A DNA stretch of 36,593 bases from an uncultured Eudoraea sp. (GCF_947258525.1 NZ_CAMYIP010000118.1:1-36593), one strand, 5' to 3'. Positions 1 through 8,014 are shown, numbered from the stretch's first letter. Notes: generated by a model not told the origin, from the sequence alone. Translations and numbers: made by a program.

Positions 1-75
1 TATTAATTCTAATATTAAAGCTCTTTGCCTTAAAAATATCGCAATCAAATCTTTCCATATTACGCAGAATTATTA

Positions 76-2229
76 TTATTCCTTAAATTCTTTAAGCACC
101 GCTTGATTTGGTAGTTCATCATAGCCCATATTAAAAAAGGTAAATCCAAAAATATCTGCATATTGTTCAATACGCTTACTAACAGGTGTGCCTGCACCAT
201 GACCGGCTTTAGTTTCAATACGGATTAAAGTGGGTGATTCCCCTTCATGAGATTTTTGCAAATTAGCGGCAAATTTAAAACTGTGAGCTGGAACCACACG
301 ATCATCATGATCGCCGGTAGTGATCAAGGTGGCCGGATAAGAAGTACCTTGATTTACATTATGAACAGGCGAATACCCTAATAAATATTCAAACATCTCT
401 TGGCTTTCCTCAGAAGTGCCATAATCATAAGCCCATCCCGCACCTGCGGTGAATTTGTGGTAGCGTAGCATATCAAGCACGCCTACAGCTGGCAGTGCTA
501 CTTTCATTAAATCTGGTCTTTGGGTCATTGTGGCTCCGACTAATAAACCACCATTGGATCCGCCTCTTATGGCCAAATAATCTGATGATGTATAGTTATT
601 CTCAATTAGATATTCGGCTGCGGCAATAAAATCATCAAAGACATTCTGCTTCTTTGTTTTTATACCGGCCTCATGCCATATCTTTCCATATTCTCCACCA
701 CCTCTAATATTTGGCACAGCATATATCCCCCCTTGTTCCATCCATATGACATTAGTTATACTAAAGGCAGGCGTTATGCTTATGTCAAATCCGCCATAAC
801 CATATAGGATCGTGGGGTTCTTGCCATCATATTCCACACCTTTTTTATGCGTAATAATCATGGGCACTTTAGTACCATCTTTAGAATTATAGAATACTTG
901 ATGCGACTCATAATTATCTGGATTGTAATCAATTTCTGGACTCCAATATTTTTCATAGCTTCCTTCTTCAATTTGGTATTTATAAATAGAACTTGGCAAG
1001 CTGTAATTAGTAAAGACGAAGTAGACCTCTTTCACATCTTTTTTGTCACCAAAGCCCCATATGGTGCCTATGCCAGGAAGTTTTACCTCACGGATAAAAT
1101 TACCTTCATAATCATATTGATAAACTTTGGATAGGGCATCTATCATATATTCGGCGAAAAAGGATCCGCCTGCAGATCGAACCGATAATACATTTTCTGA
1201 TTCAGGAATTACATCTTCCCAATTTTCAGCCGTCGGATAGGAAATATTAGTTTTAACTAACCTTTGATTAGGTGCTTCATAATTCGTTACTATATATAAT
1301 ATTGGGCCTTCATTATCTATGACCCAGGTATCTGCAGAATCAGATTCTTGAATTGGTTTAAACAAACTGTCATCGTTCAAGGATTTGAAATACAATTTAT
1401 TTCCTGATGTAGATGTGCTAAGGGACAAAAAAATAAATTCCTGGTCATCTGATATATAGGTGCCAATGTATCTATGTTTTTCTTCCGGCTTTTTACCATA
1501 AATTATCTCATCCGCACTTTGATCCGTATTTAGTTTATGGTAATAAACAATATGCTGGTCTGTTTTTGCTGATAATTCGCTCCCGTCCGGTTTTTCATAA
1601 CTAGAATAATAGAAACCATCATTTCCATACCAAGAGATTCCACTAAACTTTAGATCTACTAATGTATCGCCAATTACTTCTTTTGTCTCGGCATCCATCA
1701 CTATTGCTTTTCTCCAATCACTGCCACCTTCGGATATTGTATAAGCCATTATTGAACCATCTTTTGTAAAATACATCCCGGATAAAGAAGTGGTTCCATC
1801 TTCAGAAAATTCGTTTGGGTCCAAAAATACCTCATCCTCAGAAGCTCCATCTTTACGCCGGTAAACCACATATTGATCCTGTAGCCCATCATTTTTATGA
1901 TAGTATGTGTATTTGCCCTCTTTAAATGGCGAGGTAATTTTTTCATAGCTCCATAATTTTTCAAGTCTGTTTTTTAGATCTTCACGATATGGTATTTCAT
2001 TCAAATAATTAAATGTTACTTCATTTTGTCTACCAACCCATTCAGCTGTCTCATCGCTCATATCATCTTCTAACCAACGAAATGGATCTGGTACTTCCGT
2101 GCCAAAATATGTATCTACTGTGTCCACAGTTGCTGTTTCAGGATAAGTAAGTGTTATTGATTGTCTTTTATCCTTCTTGCAAGAAGCTCCAAACATTAAT
2201 AACGCAAGGAGTGGAATTAATTTTCTCAT
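76..2229 (-). CDS. Prolyl oligopeptidase family (S9A) lipoprotein
   Basis: Serine peptidase that cleaves short peptides after proline, here probably anchored on the periplasmic side. The 717-residue length is usual for prolyl oligopeptidase. The N-terminus is a lipoprotein signal ending in GASC followed by KKDKR. An N-terminal beta-propeller region is followed by the alpha/beta-hydrolase domain. The nucleophile is Ser558 in GGSNGG, the acid is Asp642 in DHDDRVVP, and the base is His677 in KAGHGAG; the spacing matches the porcine enzyme. The gene is the last one on the minus strand in this direction. It lies downstream of the twin small-peptide units, whose terminator at 2303-2363 separates it from them, so it probably has its own promoter in the roughly 70-nt gap. 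The 75 nt after the stop show nothing recognisable. Confidence 0.95.
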   Translation of the reverse strand: MRKLIPLLALLMFGASCKKDKRQSITLTYPETATVDTVDTYFGTEVPDPFRWLEDDMSDETAEWVGRQNEVTFNYLNEIPYREDLKNRLEKLWSYEKITSPFKEGKYTYYHKNDGLQDQYVVYRRKDGASEDEVFLDPNEFSEDGTTSLSGMYFTKDGSIMAYTISEGGSDWRKAIVMDAETKEVIGDTLVDLKFSGISWYGNDGFYYSSYEKPDGSELSAKTDQHIVYYHKLNTDQSADEIIYGKKPEEKHRYIGTYISDDQEFIFLSLSTSTSGNKLYFKSLNDDSLFKPIQESDSADTWVIDNEGPILYIVTNYEAPNQRLVKTNISYPTAENWEDVIPESENVLSVRSAGGSFFAEYMIDALSKVYQYDYEGNFIREVKLPGIGTIWGFGDKKDVKEVYFVFTNYSLPSSIYKYQIEEGSYEKYWSPEIDYNPDNYESHQVFYNSKDGTKVPMIITHKKGVEYDGKNPTILYGYGGFDISITPAFSITNVIWMEQGGIYAVPNIRGGGEYGKIWHEAGIKTKKQNVFDDFIAAAEYLIENNYTSSDYLAIRGGSNGGLLVGATMTQRPDLMKVALPAVGVLDMLRYHKFTAGAGWAYDYGTSEESQEMFEYLLGYSPVHNVNQGTSYPATLITTGDHDDRVVPAHSFKFAANLQKSHEGESPTLIRIETKAGHGAGTPVSKRIEQYADIFGFTFFNMGYDELPNQAVLKEFKE

Positions 2230-2302
2230 TTTTTAAGTTTTAGCGAATGCTAAATGTACTAAGAAATCGTAGGAAATATGGTTAAAGCAAATGAGTGAAA
2301 AC

Positions 2303-2363
2303 AAAAAACCCCTGCAGTACACATGAAGTAGAGCTTAGCTCACTCCACGGCTTGCTACAGGGG
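2303..2363 (-). terminator. Rho-independent terminator of small-peptide unit A
   Basis: On the minus strand, CCCCTGTAG (2355-2363) pairs with CTGCAGGGG (2309-2317), with an inner GAGCT/AGCTC hairpin. It is followed by a run of six T (2303-2308). It lies about 40 nt after the stop of the 30-codon gene at 2403-2495. Unit B has a terminator in the corresponding place. Confidence 0.75.
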
Positions 2364-2402
2364 ATTATTTTTTTAGGGCTGTTTCCTGACTGAATTTTGC
2401 TT

Positions 2403-2495
2403 TTACACAAAATAGAGCAGGACGTACATAGACCACAGCACGCAAAAAAAGCAGTAGCTGTATACAAAATAGGAAAATGTAGTTCTTCGTTTCAT
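2403..2495 (-). CDS. Small hydrophobic membrane peptide, copy A (30 aa)
   Basis: Unrecognised gene. It encodes a 30-residue peptide with a basic start (MKRRTTFSYFVY) and then an aromatic-rich hydrophobic stretch containing CVLWSMYVLL, which fits one membrane-spanning helix with the N-terminus inside. A second copy of identical length lies at 2832-2924; 17 of 30 residues are identical and most others are conservative. About 30 of 93 nt differ, many at synonymous third positions (AGA/AGG, TCC/TCG, TTT/TTC, CTG/CTA, stop TAA/TAG), which indicates selection on the peptide. A 124-nt conserved leader precedes it and a terminator follows, so it looks like a one-gene transcript. The ATG was chosen because homology in this frame begins exactly there; an in-frame upstream ATG at 2588 lies in leader whose reading frame is not preserved. 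Type I toxin-like peptide or small membrane regulator are both possible; function is unknown. Confidence 0.72.
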   Translation of the reverse strand: MKRRTTFSYFVYSYCFFCVLWSMYVLLYFV

Positions 2496-2619
2496 AGCAT
2501 TGGGGTTTACAAAGAGATAACCCCGTATAAGGCTTTTGGCGTAGATCTGCTCTGCCAACAGCCCCTTTATTCGTTGTAAATGCACCAATCCCGACCACCC
2601 GCAGATATCCTCTGTGAAC
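2496..2619 (-). promoter_or_regulatory. Conserved leader of small-peptide unit A
   Basis: These 124 nt upstream of the peptide start align without gaps to 2925-3048. The distal 71 nt (2549-2619) match the other copy at 67 positions, which is higher than the coding part. Homology starts abruptly at GTTCACAGAGG. Next to the start codon is a hairpin, GGGGTT/AACCCC around a loop containing ATCTCTTTGT (2502-2524), whose loop is identical in both copies. The leader may hold the promoter plus a structured 5' UTR, or the target of an antisense RNA. No known riboswitch motif was recognised and no convincing TAnnTTTG box was found. Confidence 0.55.
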
Positions 2620-2653
2620 GTACTTTTCCCTAAAAGCGCTTTGCCCGAATTAG

Positions 2654-2666
2654 CGGTAGTTTACCG
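2654..2666. other. Short hairpin between units A and B
   Basis: CGGTA and TACCG flank a three-base loop. It lies between the terminator of unit B and the conserved leader of unit A, where the promoter of unit A could be. It has no T-run, so it is not a terminator. Confidence 0.3.
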
Positions 2667-2740
2667 TGGTTTTTATGGGAGGTAGACAGCAAATTTTAGT
2701 GACATACAAGGGGGGAAGGGGGGTTGAAACAGCGAAAATT

Positions 2741-2774
2741 AAAAAACCCCCTGACATATTCGCGAGGGGGTTTT
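2741..2774. terminator. Terminator of small-peptide unit B (works on both strands)
   Basis: CCCCCT (2747-2752) pairs with AGGGGG (2765-2770). The minus strand continues with a T-run (2741-2746) and the plus strand with TTTT, so it can act both ways. On the minus strand it is about 60 nt after the stop of the peptide gene at 2832-2924, so units A and B are probably separate transcripts. Confidence 0.75.
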
Positions 2775-2831
2775 GTGTGCCCGTTAAGGCTACCCAATAA
2801 AAGGGCCTGTTACACTTTCGTTTGATACATT

Positions 2832-2924
2832 CTATACAATAGAAATAAGAATGTACAGGGACCATAGCAAGCAAAAACCGCTAAAGCCGTAAACGAAAAT
2901 CGAGTATGTAGTCCTCTTTTTCAT
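2832..2924 (-). CDS. Small hydrophobic membrane peptide, copy B (30 aa)
   Basis: Unrecognised gene, paralogue of the 30-codon gene at 2403-2495. The peptide begins MKKRTTYSIFVYGF, followed by CLLWSLYILI: a basic N-terminus and one hydrophobic helix with a central Trp-Ser pair that both copies keep. It is too short to appear in ordinary gene calls and was found by comparing the two intergenic copies. Start-to-leader spacing is the same as in copy A to the nucleotide, and a strong terminator follows. The leader's loop sequence ATCTCTTTGT lies about 20 nt before the ATG. No Shine-Dalgarno sequence is seen, as is usual in Bacteroidota. Copy B is upstream of copy A in the same direction. Function is unknown; see the findings for the toxin-like and regulatory alternatives. 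Confidence 0.72.
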   Translation of the reverse strand: MKKRTTYSIFVYGFSGFCLLWSLYILISIV

Positions 2925-3048
2925 AAGATTTGGGTTTACAAAGAGATAACCTCATACTTGGGGTAAAGCGTGGAATCGCTCTGTCAACAGCCCCTTTTTT
3001 CGTTATAAATGCACCAATCCCGACCACCCGCAAATATCCTCTGTGAAC
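2925..3048 (-). promoter_or_regulatory. Conserved leader of small-peptide unit B
   Basis: Same length and order as the leader of unit A. The near-identical 71-nt block is at 2978-3048, then about 25 variable nt, then the hairpin region GGTT/AACC with the ATCTCTTTGT loop (2932-2953). The outer base pairs of this hairpin are weaker than in unit A. Sequence outside 3048 is unrelated to the other copy, so the unit boundary is sharp. Confidence 0.55.
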
Positions 3049-3107
3049 GGTTCTCTATGCCTCTTCCCCTTGCCTGATTTTATGGCCCTTAATCGGGGAA
3101 ATGCAGC

Positions 3108-3127
3108 CCTGTAGCACGTACTACAGG
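3108..3127. other. Perfect inverted repeat upstream of unit B
   Basis: CCTGTAG and CTACAGG flank a six-base loop (CACGTA). There is no T-run on either side. Together with a second inverted repeat at 3239-3256 (TTAGTTA/TAACTAA) it occupies the 250-nt gap between unit B and the next gene. Either could be an operator or a decayed repeat. Confidence 0.35.
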
Positions 3128-3305
3128 ACAAATGCCAAAACCCAAATTCCAAGCGTAGGATTTGCTATTTTGTTAGAGCGACCTGGCTTAGGTGGATGTA
3201 TTCTTGTTATTGTAACAATGAAGAAAAGCCGTAATTATTAGTTATGAGTAACTAATCACAGGACTATGAAACTTGAAAAGTTTCCTTGAGCCTTTCAGAA
3301 AGTTA

Positions 3306-3839
3306 TCATGGCTCCTTATTTAATTTAATGGCATACATGCCTATCAGCATGCTAGCAGAACAATCACTATAGACAAATGTGGTGTTTCGAAAAAACTCTT
3401 CTGTTGAATTTTCAATATCTACCCAGTCGCCATCTGCCTTATATCTTTTATGTGAATTTTCTTCCCCAAGCTCTAGTCTTATCAGTTTAAATTTCTTTAA
3501 ATGGTTGTCAGGATCTATAATTTCCATGGTCGCAGATAGGGAGCCGCTATGTACTCTTCGCTTTGTAGCACTTTGTGGAGGCCTTCTGGTTATGGTAACA
3601 TCAAAACTGGCAGTGATTTCATTTACAGGAGATGTTTCAAAAGTAACAAGGATAGATCCACTAACCGGCCTATCCAGGGCTATACTCATGCTTGGAATAT
3701 CTACCCGCCAGGTACCTAAAAGACAAGGATCAATGTCTGCAACTTCCGTTGAAGTCTTAGGGGCTAGGATTACATATTTATTGGAAGATAGATCGAAGCT
3801 TAGCAGTGCTAATACAATAATCAGGCGAAAAATGTACAT
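3306..3839 (-). CDS. Secreted hypothetical protein, lipocalin-like
   Basis: Unrecognised 177-residue protein. It starts with a hydrophobic export signal (MYIFRLIIVLALLSFDL). The segment CLLGTWRVDIPSM resembles the LxGTW start of lipocalin-like domains common in Bacteroidota. The rest is beta-rich, with alternating polar and hydrophobic residues and a Cys pair (in DPCLLG and SDCSAS) that could form a disulphide. The opposite strand also has a long open frame here (3379-3846), but it lacks a signal or recognisable motif. The gene stands alone: about 250 nt separate it from the small-peptide units downstream, and the next gene in the other direction is divergent. Confidence 0.6.
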   Translation of the reverse strand: MYIFRLIIVLALLSFDLSSNKYVILAPKTSTEVADIDPCLLGTWRVDIPSMSIALDRPVSGSILVTFETSPVNEITASFDVTITRRPPQSATKRRVHSGSLSATMEIIDPDNHLKKFKLIRLELGEENSHKRYKADGDWVDIENSTEEFFRNTTFVYSDCSASMLIGMYAIKLNKEP

Positions 3840-4215
3840 AGTGTAAATTTTAAATTATACGACAAAGTGAAATTCCAGAAGGCCTAAGATAGCATAGTCC
3901 AAAAATGGAAACAGGCCTTGAACGACTTACTATACTACTAAAAATAATGTATTCAGGTGACAATTTTGTGTGATTGCACTTGATTGTTGTACAAATGGAC
4001 CTTGGCTATTGCATTTGATGCCTTTTGCAGCGTGTTTATAAGCGTAAATTCCAAGCCTGCCTGGAGGCAGGCAGGCATCAAATACCAAATTCCAAAAGCG
4101 ACCCAAAAAAGATTAGAATACTATATGCCACCTTTTCCGGGTTGTTATGCCCACTTTATTGTGCTATTTTTAAAAGGGACATTTCTATGTCTCGTCTAAC
4201 CTTAAAGAGTACATT
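3840..4215. repeat. Intergenic region with a GC-rich inverted repeat
   Basis: This 376-nt gap separates divergent genes. It contains the inverted repeat GCCTGCCTG/CAGGCAGGC (4055-4076), set between two AAATTCCAA-type segments; related GCCTGC/GCAGGC palindromes occur at 8041-8054. Just before the plus-strand gene is a hairpin GGGACAT/ATGTCTC (about 4177-4194). No convincing gene was found; the open frames here are repeat-derived. Confidence 0.4.
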
Positions 4216-4620
4216 ATGAAAAAAGTTGTTTTGGTCTTACTGGCTTCGCTATTTGTGAGTACGGCTTCTTTTAGCCAGGAGGAAACCACAGAAAATATTC
4301 AGTATTACCGGGTGCTTGCCATCAAGTTTAAATTTGGCAAGGCCGATGAAGGTATTAAGCGCGGTATGGACCTGTTTAAACAAGCCCTGACAGATATTGG
4401 GCGCGAGAATATGGTATTCCGGGGCGAATCGGGTCCGCACGACCTGCTGGTCTTTGACCCGGTTAGTAAGGAGAGTCCGTTTTCAGATGATTTCAGGGGA
4501 GACCATTTTAAAGCCATGATCGAAATTATGGGATCTCAGGAAGCTTTGATGGAAGAAATAGAGGCCTGGTCTGAACTTGTGGAAAGCCAGGAGATCTATT
4601 ACTACAAGCAAATAGGCTAG
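4216..4620 (+). CDS. Secreted small protein, possibly dimeric alpha/beta-barrel type
   Basis: A 134-residue protein with a clear Sec signal (MKKVVLVLLASLFVSTASFSQ, cleavage after the SFSQ region). The mature part alternates a beta-like segment (YYRVLAIKFKFG), a helix (ADEGIKRGMDLFKQALTDIG), a second strand and further helices. This resembles NIPSNAP/ABM-type dimeric ferredoxin-like folds, but no diagnostic motif was seen, so the fold is an inference. It is one of only three plus-strand genes and converges with the sulfatase, with about 100 nt between them and no clear terminator. The start is supported by the signal peptide. Confidence 0.65.
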   Translation: MKKVVLVLLASLFVSTASFSQEETTENIQYYRVLAIKFKFGKADEGIKRGMDLFKQALTDIGRENMVFRGESGPHDLLVFDPVSKESPFSDDFRGDHFKAMIEIMGSQEALMEEIEAWSELVESQEIYYYKQIG

Positions 4621-4719
4621 CTGCCTTTAATAGATTTATTAGGGAATAAAGTGCGTGACCAGGTGCCTTAAGGACAAATCCTATGCCTGCCACCGTATCG
4701 TTACTATGGACGCTCTTAA

Positions 4720-6144
4720 TCACTCAACTACACCAATGGGTCTTATTCCTGTTCCTTCCTTTTCCGTCAACGCATCCCCAAGTTCGGCACGTATGGCATC
4801 TCCAAGTAACTTGATCTTGGCCACAATTTCCGGGTGTTCGGCTGCTACATCGGTGGTTTCTCCAATGTCGGTCGAGAGGTTGTAGAGTTCTACATTCTCA
4901 ATGGTGTTGGTTTCATAGTCCACTGGAATTCCGCCCGTGCCGCCCGGTTTTCCATTCAGGCTTCGGTAGCTGTGCGGGAAATACAGCTTCCATTTCCCAT
5001 AGCGGATGCCGTGAAGTTCATTTACATGGTAATAGAAGTAATAGGCTTCCTGGGGCGATTGACTGGAAGTACCTGTCCAGATATCCCATACATTTTTCCC
5101 ATCGATCTTATTGGCCGGCAAGGCTGCGCCAGTAATATGGGCCAGGGTCGGCATGATGTCTATGGCCATCATCGGAACATTTATGACCCTTCCGGGCTTT
5201 ATTTTACCTGGGTAGCGGATGATACAAGGCTCTCTTTGTCCGCCTTCCAGCGCCGTGCCTTTACCTTCCCGTAACGGATAAGCGCTTCCGGCATGATCCC
5301 CATAGCTCAGCCAGGGTCCATTATCTGAGGTAAAAATGACAAGCGTATCCTCATCCAATTCATATTCTTTTAAGGCCGCCAGTACCTGCCCCACAGACCA
5401 GTCGACCTCCATGATCACATCGCCGTACAAACCCCTTTTTGATTTTCCCTTGAATTTATCCGAAACATAGAGCGGTACATGGGGTTGAGGATGAGCGATA
5501 TATAAAAAGAAGGGATTGTCTTTGTTTTTCTTAATGAAGTCCACACTCCTTTCCGTGATCTGGCTTGTCAAATTACTTTGGTCGCTCAGGGTGTCTATGA
5601 TGGTTTCATTCTCATATAAGGGAAGCGGGCCAAAATTAAATACAGGTCCTTGTTGGGGGTGGAGGGGCCACATATCGTTAGAATAGGGGATGCCGAAATA
5701 CTCATCAAAACCCTGCTTGATGGGCATGAAGTCGGGGTGATCGCCCAAATGCCATTTCCCAAAGATCCCTGTTTTATAGTCGATCTCCTTCAGCATTTCG
5801 GCCAGGGTAGTCTCGGAGGGGTTTAGTCCTTTCTTGCTATCGGGCATAAAGGCGCCGTGTACGCCGAGTCGGTTAGGATAACAGCCTGTCAGGAGTCCGG
5901 CACGCGAGGCAGAGCAAACCGCCTGGGCTGCATAGAAATCCGTGAGTTTGATCCCCTCCGCGGCCATCTGGTCAAGATGAGGAGTTTCGATATCCGTAGC
6001 CCCAAAAGAACCTACATCCTGATAGCCCTGATCGTCGGTAAAAATGATGATGACATTGGGAGGGCGTTCTTCAATAACTTCATAGCGACCGCAGGCAAGC
6101 ATGCCGGGTAGCAGCAGGAGTAAAAAGATCGATCTGTTCATCAT
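4720..6144 (-). CDS. Sulfatase (S1, Cys-type) lipoprotein
   Basis: Hydrolyses sulfate esters, probably of algal or other sulfated glycans. The 474-residue length fits family S1. A lipoprotein signal ends in LLAC (Cys18). Metal ligands are Asp37-Asp38 in FTDDQG. The active-site signature is Cys77-Ser-Ala-Ser-Arg81, where Cys is converted to formylglycine, followed by the second signature region GIFGKWHLG. Later metal ligands lie in FTSDNGPW. No sulfatase-maturating enzyme or glycan-binding SusC/D pair is nearby, so it is a lone sulfatase rather than part of a polysaccharide utilisation locus. It may follow the nuclease-fold lipoprotein gene as a loose operon (about 90 nt gap). The exact start is uncertain between the two adjacent Met codons. 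Confidence 0.93.
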   Translation of the reverse strand: MMNRSIFLLLLLPGMLACGRYEVIEERPPNVIIIFTDDQGYQDVGSFGATDIETPHLDQMAAEGIKLTDFYAAQAVCSASRAGLLTGCYPNRLGVHGAFMPDSKKGLNPSETTLAEMLKEIDYKTGIFGKWHLGDHPDFMPIKQGFDEYFGIPYSNDMWPLHPQQGPVFNFGPLPLYENETIIDTLSDQSNLTSQITERSVDFIKKNKDNPFFLYIAHPQPHVPLYVSDKFKGKSKRGLYGDVIMEVDWSVGQVLAALKEYELDEDTLVIFTSDNGPWLSYGDHAGSAYPLREGKGTALEGGQREPCIIRYPGKIKPGRVINVPMMAIDIMPTLAHITGAALPANKIDGKNVWDIWTGTSSQSPQEAYYFYYHVNELHGIRYGKWKLYFPHSYRSLNGKPGGTGGIPVDYETNTIENVELYNLSTDIGETTDVAAEHPEIVAKIKLLGDAIRAELGDALTEKEGTGIRPIGVVE

Positions 6145-6237
6145 ATCTTACATATACAGTAATATCCTTCAATACACCCTGAAGAGGGTAAAGCCCGGTT
6201 AACAGCTGATTTCATCCACTGTTTAATTTAATAAAAC

Positions 6238-7047
6238 TTAGTTTATGGTGACTTCTATTTCCACTAGCAGAGGTCGGTGATCAGATTCTATCGGTGCTTC
6301 TAACAATCTCACCTTCTTATATTTGAAGGTCACCTGGCTTGAATTTCTAAAGATCAGGTGATCCAATTCGGCTTTATGCGCACCCTGAAAACTTAGGCTA
6401 TCGGCACCTTTATGGGCAAACGTATATCCCTGTTCGGCAAAATACTGCATCGTTGGAGAATCTGGTGTACAATTAAAATCCCCAACTATAATACTTGCTT
6501 TTCCCAAGGCATCTATATAGTTCGCCAGGGCTTTTGCCTGTTTCAGACGGCTAACCATTCCTTCTTCTCCTGCTATCCAATCAAAATGCACATTAGCAAA
6601 TACCAGGCTATGGCCTTGTGATACTTCTACCTCGTGAACAAGGGATGAACGAGGCTCATATTTTCCATCGGGCAGGGGTACGACTTTTGATGAAACAAGG
6701 GGTAAGTCAGATAGGGTCGCCATTCCGTATTCCCCTTCCTGGTAATTCATAAACTTGCCAAAAGTGCCTGTTAAACCCGTTTGTTCTGCTAAATAGACTG
6801 TTTGATCGGTACTATCTGAACGACGGCAATATTTGTCCACTTCCTGTAAACCACACAGATCAGGACTTTGTGATCTGATTATCCCGGCAGGTCGGGAGAG
6901 ATCCAAGATGGTATCAAGTCCAACACCATGGCGTATGTTGTAGGACATTATTTTAAAAGTAACGGTTTCTTTCTGTGAACACGCCAATAGACTTAGCAGG
7001 CCGGTACAAAGCAGGGATAGTAATAAGATAGATCTATACGCGCTCAT
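6238..7047 (-). CDS. Endonuclease/exonuclease/phosphatase family lipoprotein
   Basis: Metal-dependent phosphoesterase of the DNase I-like fold. Members in Bacteroidota act on nucleic acids, phospholipid head groups or phospho-sugars, so the substrate is open. Motifs in order are MSYNIRHG, GLQEVD, FANVHFDW, VGDFNCTPDS, ELDHLIF and SDHRPLLVEI, which give the complete set of metal and catalytic residues. A signal MSAYRSILLL..LLAC marks a lipoprotein. I chose the inner Met at 7047 because it gives a normal short n-region; an in-frame Met at 7086 would add 13 polar residues and overlap the upstream gene by 14 nt. It is close behind the NTF2-like lipoprotein gene and probably cotranscribed with it. 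Confidence 0.88.
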   Translation of the reverse strand: MSAYRSILLLSLLCTGLLSLLACSQKETVTFKIMSYNIRHGVGLDTILDLSRPAGIIRSQSPDLCGLQEVDKYCRRSDSTDQTVYLAEQTGLTGTFGKFMNYQEGEYGMATLSDLPLVSSKVVPLPDGKYEPRSSLVHEVEVSQGHSLVFANVHFDWIAGEEGMVSRLKQAKALANYIDALGKASIIVGDFNCTPDSPTMQYFAEQGYTFAHKGADSLSFQGAHKAELDHLIFRNSSQVTFKYKKVRLLEAPIESDHRPLLVEIEVTIN

Positions 7048-7072
7048 AGAACCTGCCGTCTTAGATGGGTTA

Positions 7073-7684
7073 TTATTTGGTCTCACTATAGGTATCCGTC
7101 CACATAGATCTCCAGATCTTCCATGTACCGTCTGCCTGCTTTTTGTAGAGGGTGGTGTTTATTCCCTTTTGCAGCATCCCGAAATCCAGGCTGTCTTTTT
7201 TATACGTCCAGTCCAAGTGGGATGTATGCGTAGACACGGCCAAGGTATCCAGTATGTTCAGACTGATTATCTCAGTCGTATAGTTGTTGATCAATGTTTG
7301 CGAGCCATCCCGGGGAAACCAAAAGTCTCGTATTGACTTCTTGCCTTCTATGGTTTTCATAGAATTGGGTTGGATCCGTGAATCCTCCACTAATAAGCCT
7401 ATTATCTTTTCCTCGTCCCCACTCAACCAACCGCTTACGTAGTCTTCATGTAGCTGTCGTATCATTTGCTCATCCTGATCAGGCTGCTCGTTTTTACATC
7501 CATAAAAAGAGGTGATCAATAAAATTACTAGAGCAAATGCAATCGGACGGATCTTAGGTTCGGTCTCAAAGTATAAGAGCAAGCATGGGCTTATTGACTT
7601 GTATTTTTCCACATATTCATATCTTAAGAGCTCGTTATTCTTTATTCTTTGCTTTATTTTATTGTGATACGGATACATGAGCAA
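7073..7684 (-). CDS. NTF2-like (SnoaL/DUF4440-type) lipoprotein
   Basis: The C-terminal 130 residues look like an NTF2-like fold: a helix with IRQLHEDYVSGWLSGDEEKIIGLLVED, then a strand-rich part ending KKQADGTWKIWRSMW. These proteins bind small molecules or act as isomerase-like or lipid-binding domains; no substrate can be given. A lipoprotein signal (IRPIAFALVILLITSFYGC, then KNEQ) lies unusually far from the ATG start, after about 45 residues. The true start may therefore be a non-ATG codon just before the signal (a TTG lies in the CLLLYF segment), or the N-terminus is extended. It is directly upstream of the nuclease-fold gene. Confidence 0.68.
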   Translation of the reverse strand: MLMYPYHNKIKQRIKNNELLRYEYVEKYKSISPCLLLYFETEPKIRPIAFALVILLITSFYGCKNEQPDQDEQMIRQLHEDYVSGWLSGDEEKIIGLLVEDSRIQPNSMKTIEGKKSIRDFWFPRDGSQTLINNYTTEIISLNILDTLAVSTHTSHLDWTYKKDSLDFGMLQKGINTTLYKKQADGTWKIWRSMWTDTYSETK

Positions 7685-7729
7685 TTCTTACTAAAAAAGT
7701 ATGTTAATCATGGGTCAATTTTAAAAACC

Positions 7730-8014
7730 TTAAAGCATTTCCCAAACTTCGCCCATAGCCAGGGAGTACCACATAAATAGCAAAAACAGGACTATTTGCA
7801 CAGCAAATGGAATTTTGAAATTAAATTTTTCCATTAAAAAGGTGTTAGTCCAGGGCAAGCATAGGAAGGCAAGAAAGAGATAAACTAAACCGGGAACCGG
7901 GTGTACTAAAACAAGATTCAAAACCCCAACAACCAGGAGTATTAAGAAGAAGAACCATAGAATCGTGCTGCGAAGTTGAAATTTGTTTTGTGCTGTAGTT
8001 TCCATTTGATTCAA
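7730..8014 (-). CDS. Small three-helix membrane protein
   Basis: Unrecognised 94-residue protein. Three hydrophobic segments are visible: ILWFFFLILLVVGVLNLVLV, a short one around GLVYLFLAFLCLPW, and VQIVLFLLFMWYSLAMG. The start is either the first Met or the fourth residue, also Met. It lies about 45 nt upstream of the NTF2-like lipoprotein gene and has repeats behind its start, so it may head that transcript. No function is proposed. Confidence 0.65.
   Translation of the reverse strand: MNQMETTAQNKFQLRSTILWFFFLILLVVGVLNLVLVHPVPGLVYLFLAFLCLPWTNTFLMEKFNFKIPFAVQIVLFLLFMWYSLAMGEVWEML

Noticed and set aside
2397-2579. Plus-strand 60-codon frame opposite the small peptide gene
   Set aside because: No counterpart of similar length in unit B, and no synonymous pattern; it is an antisense shadow.
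2365-2598. A 77-codon minus-strand frame running through the conserved leader of unit A
   Set aside because: The differences to unit B in the conserved block change amino acids in this frame, and the frame in unit B ends early and diverges; the 30-codon frame explains the pattern better.
3379-3846. Plus-strand 155-codon frame opposite the lipocalin-like gene
   Set aside because: No signal, no domain pattern and poor spacing; the minus-strand frame has a signal peptide and GTW motif.
4720-6144. Sulfatase as part of a polysaccharide utilisation locus
   Set aside because: No SusC/SusD pair, glycoside hydrolase or sulfatase-maturating enzyme occurs nearby.
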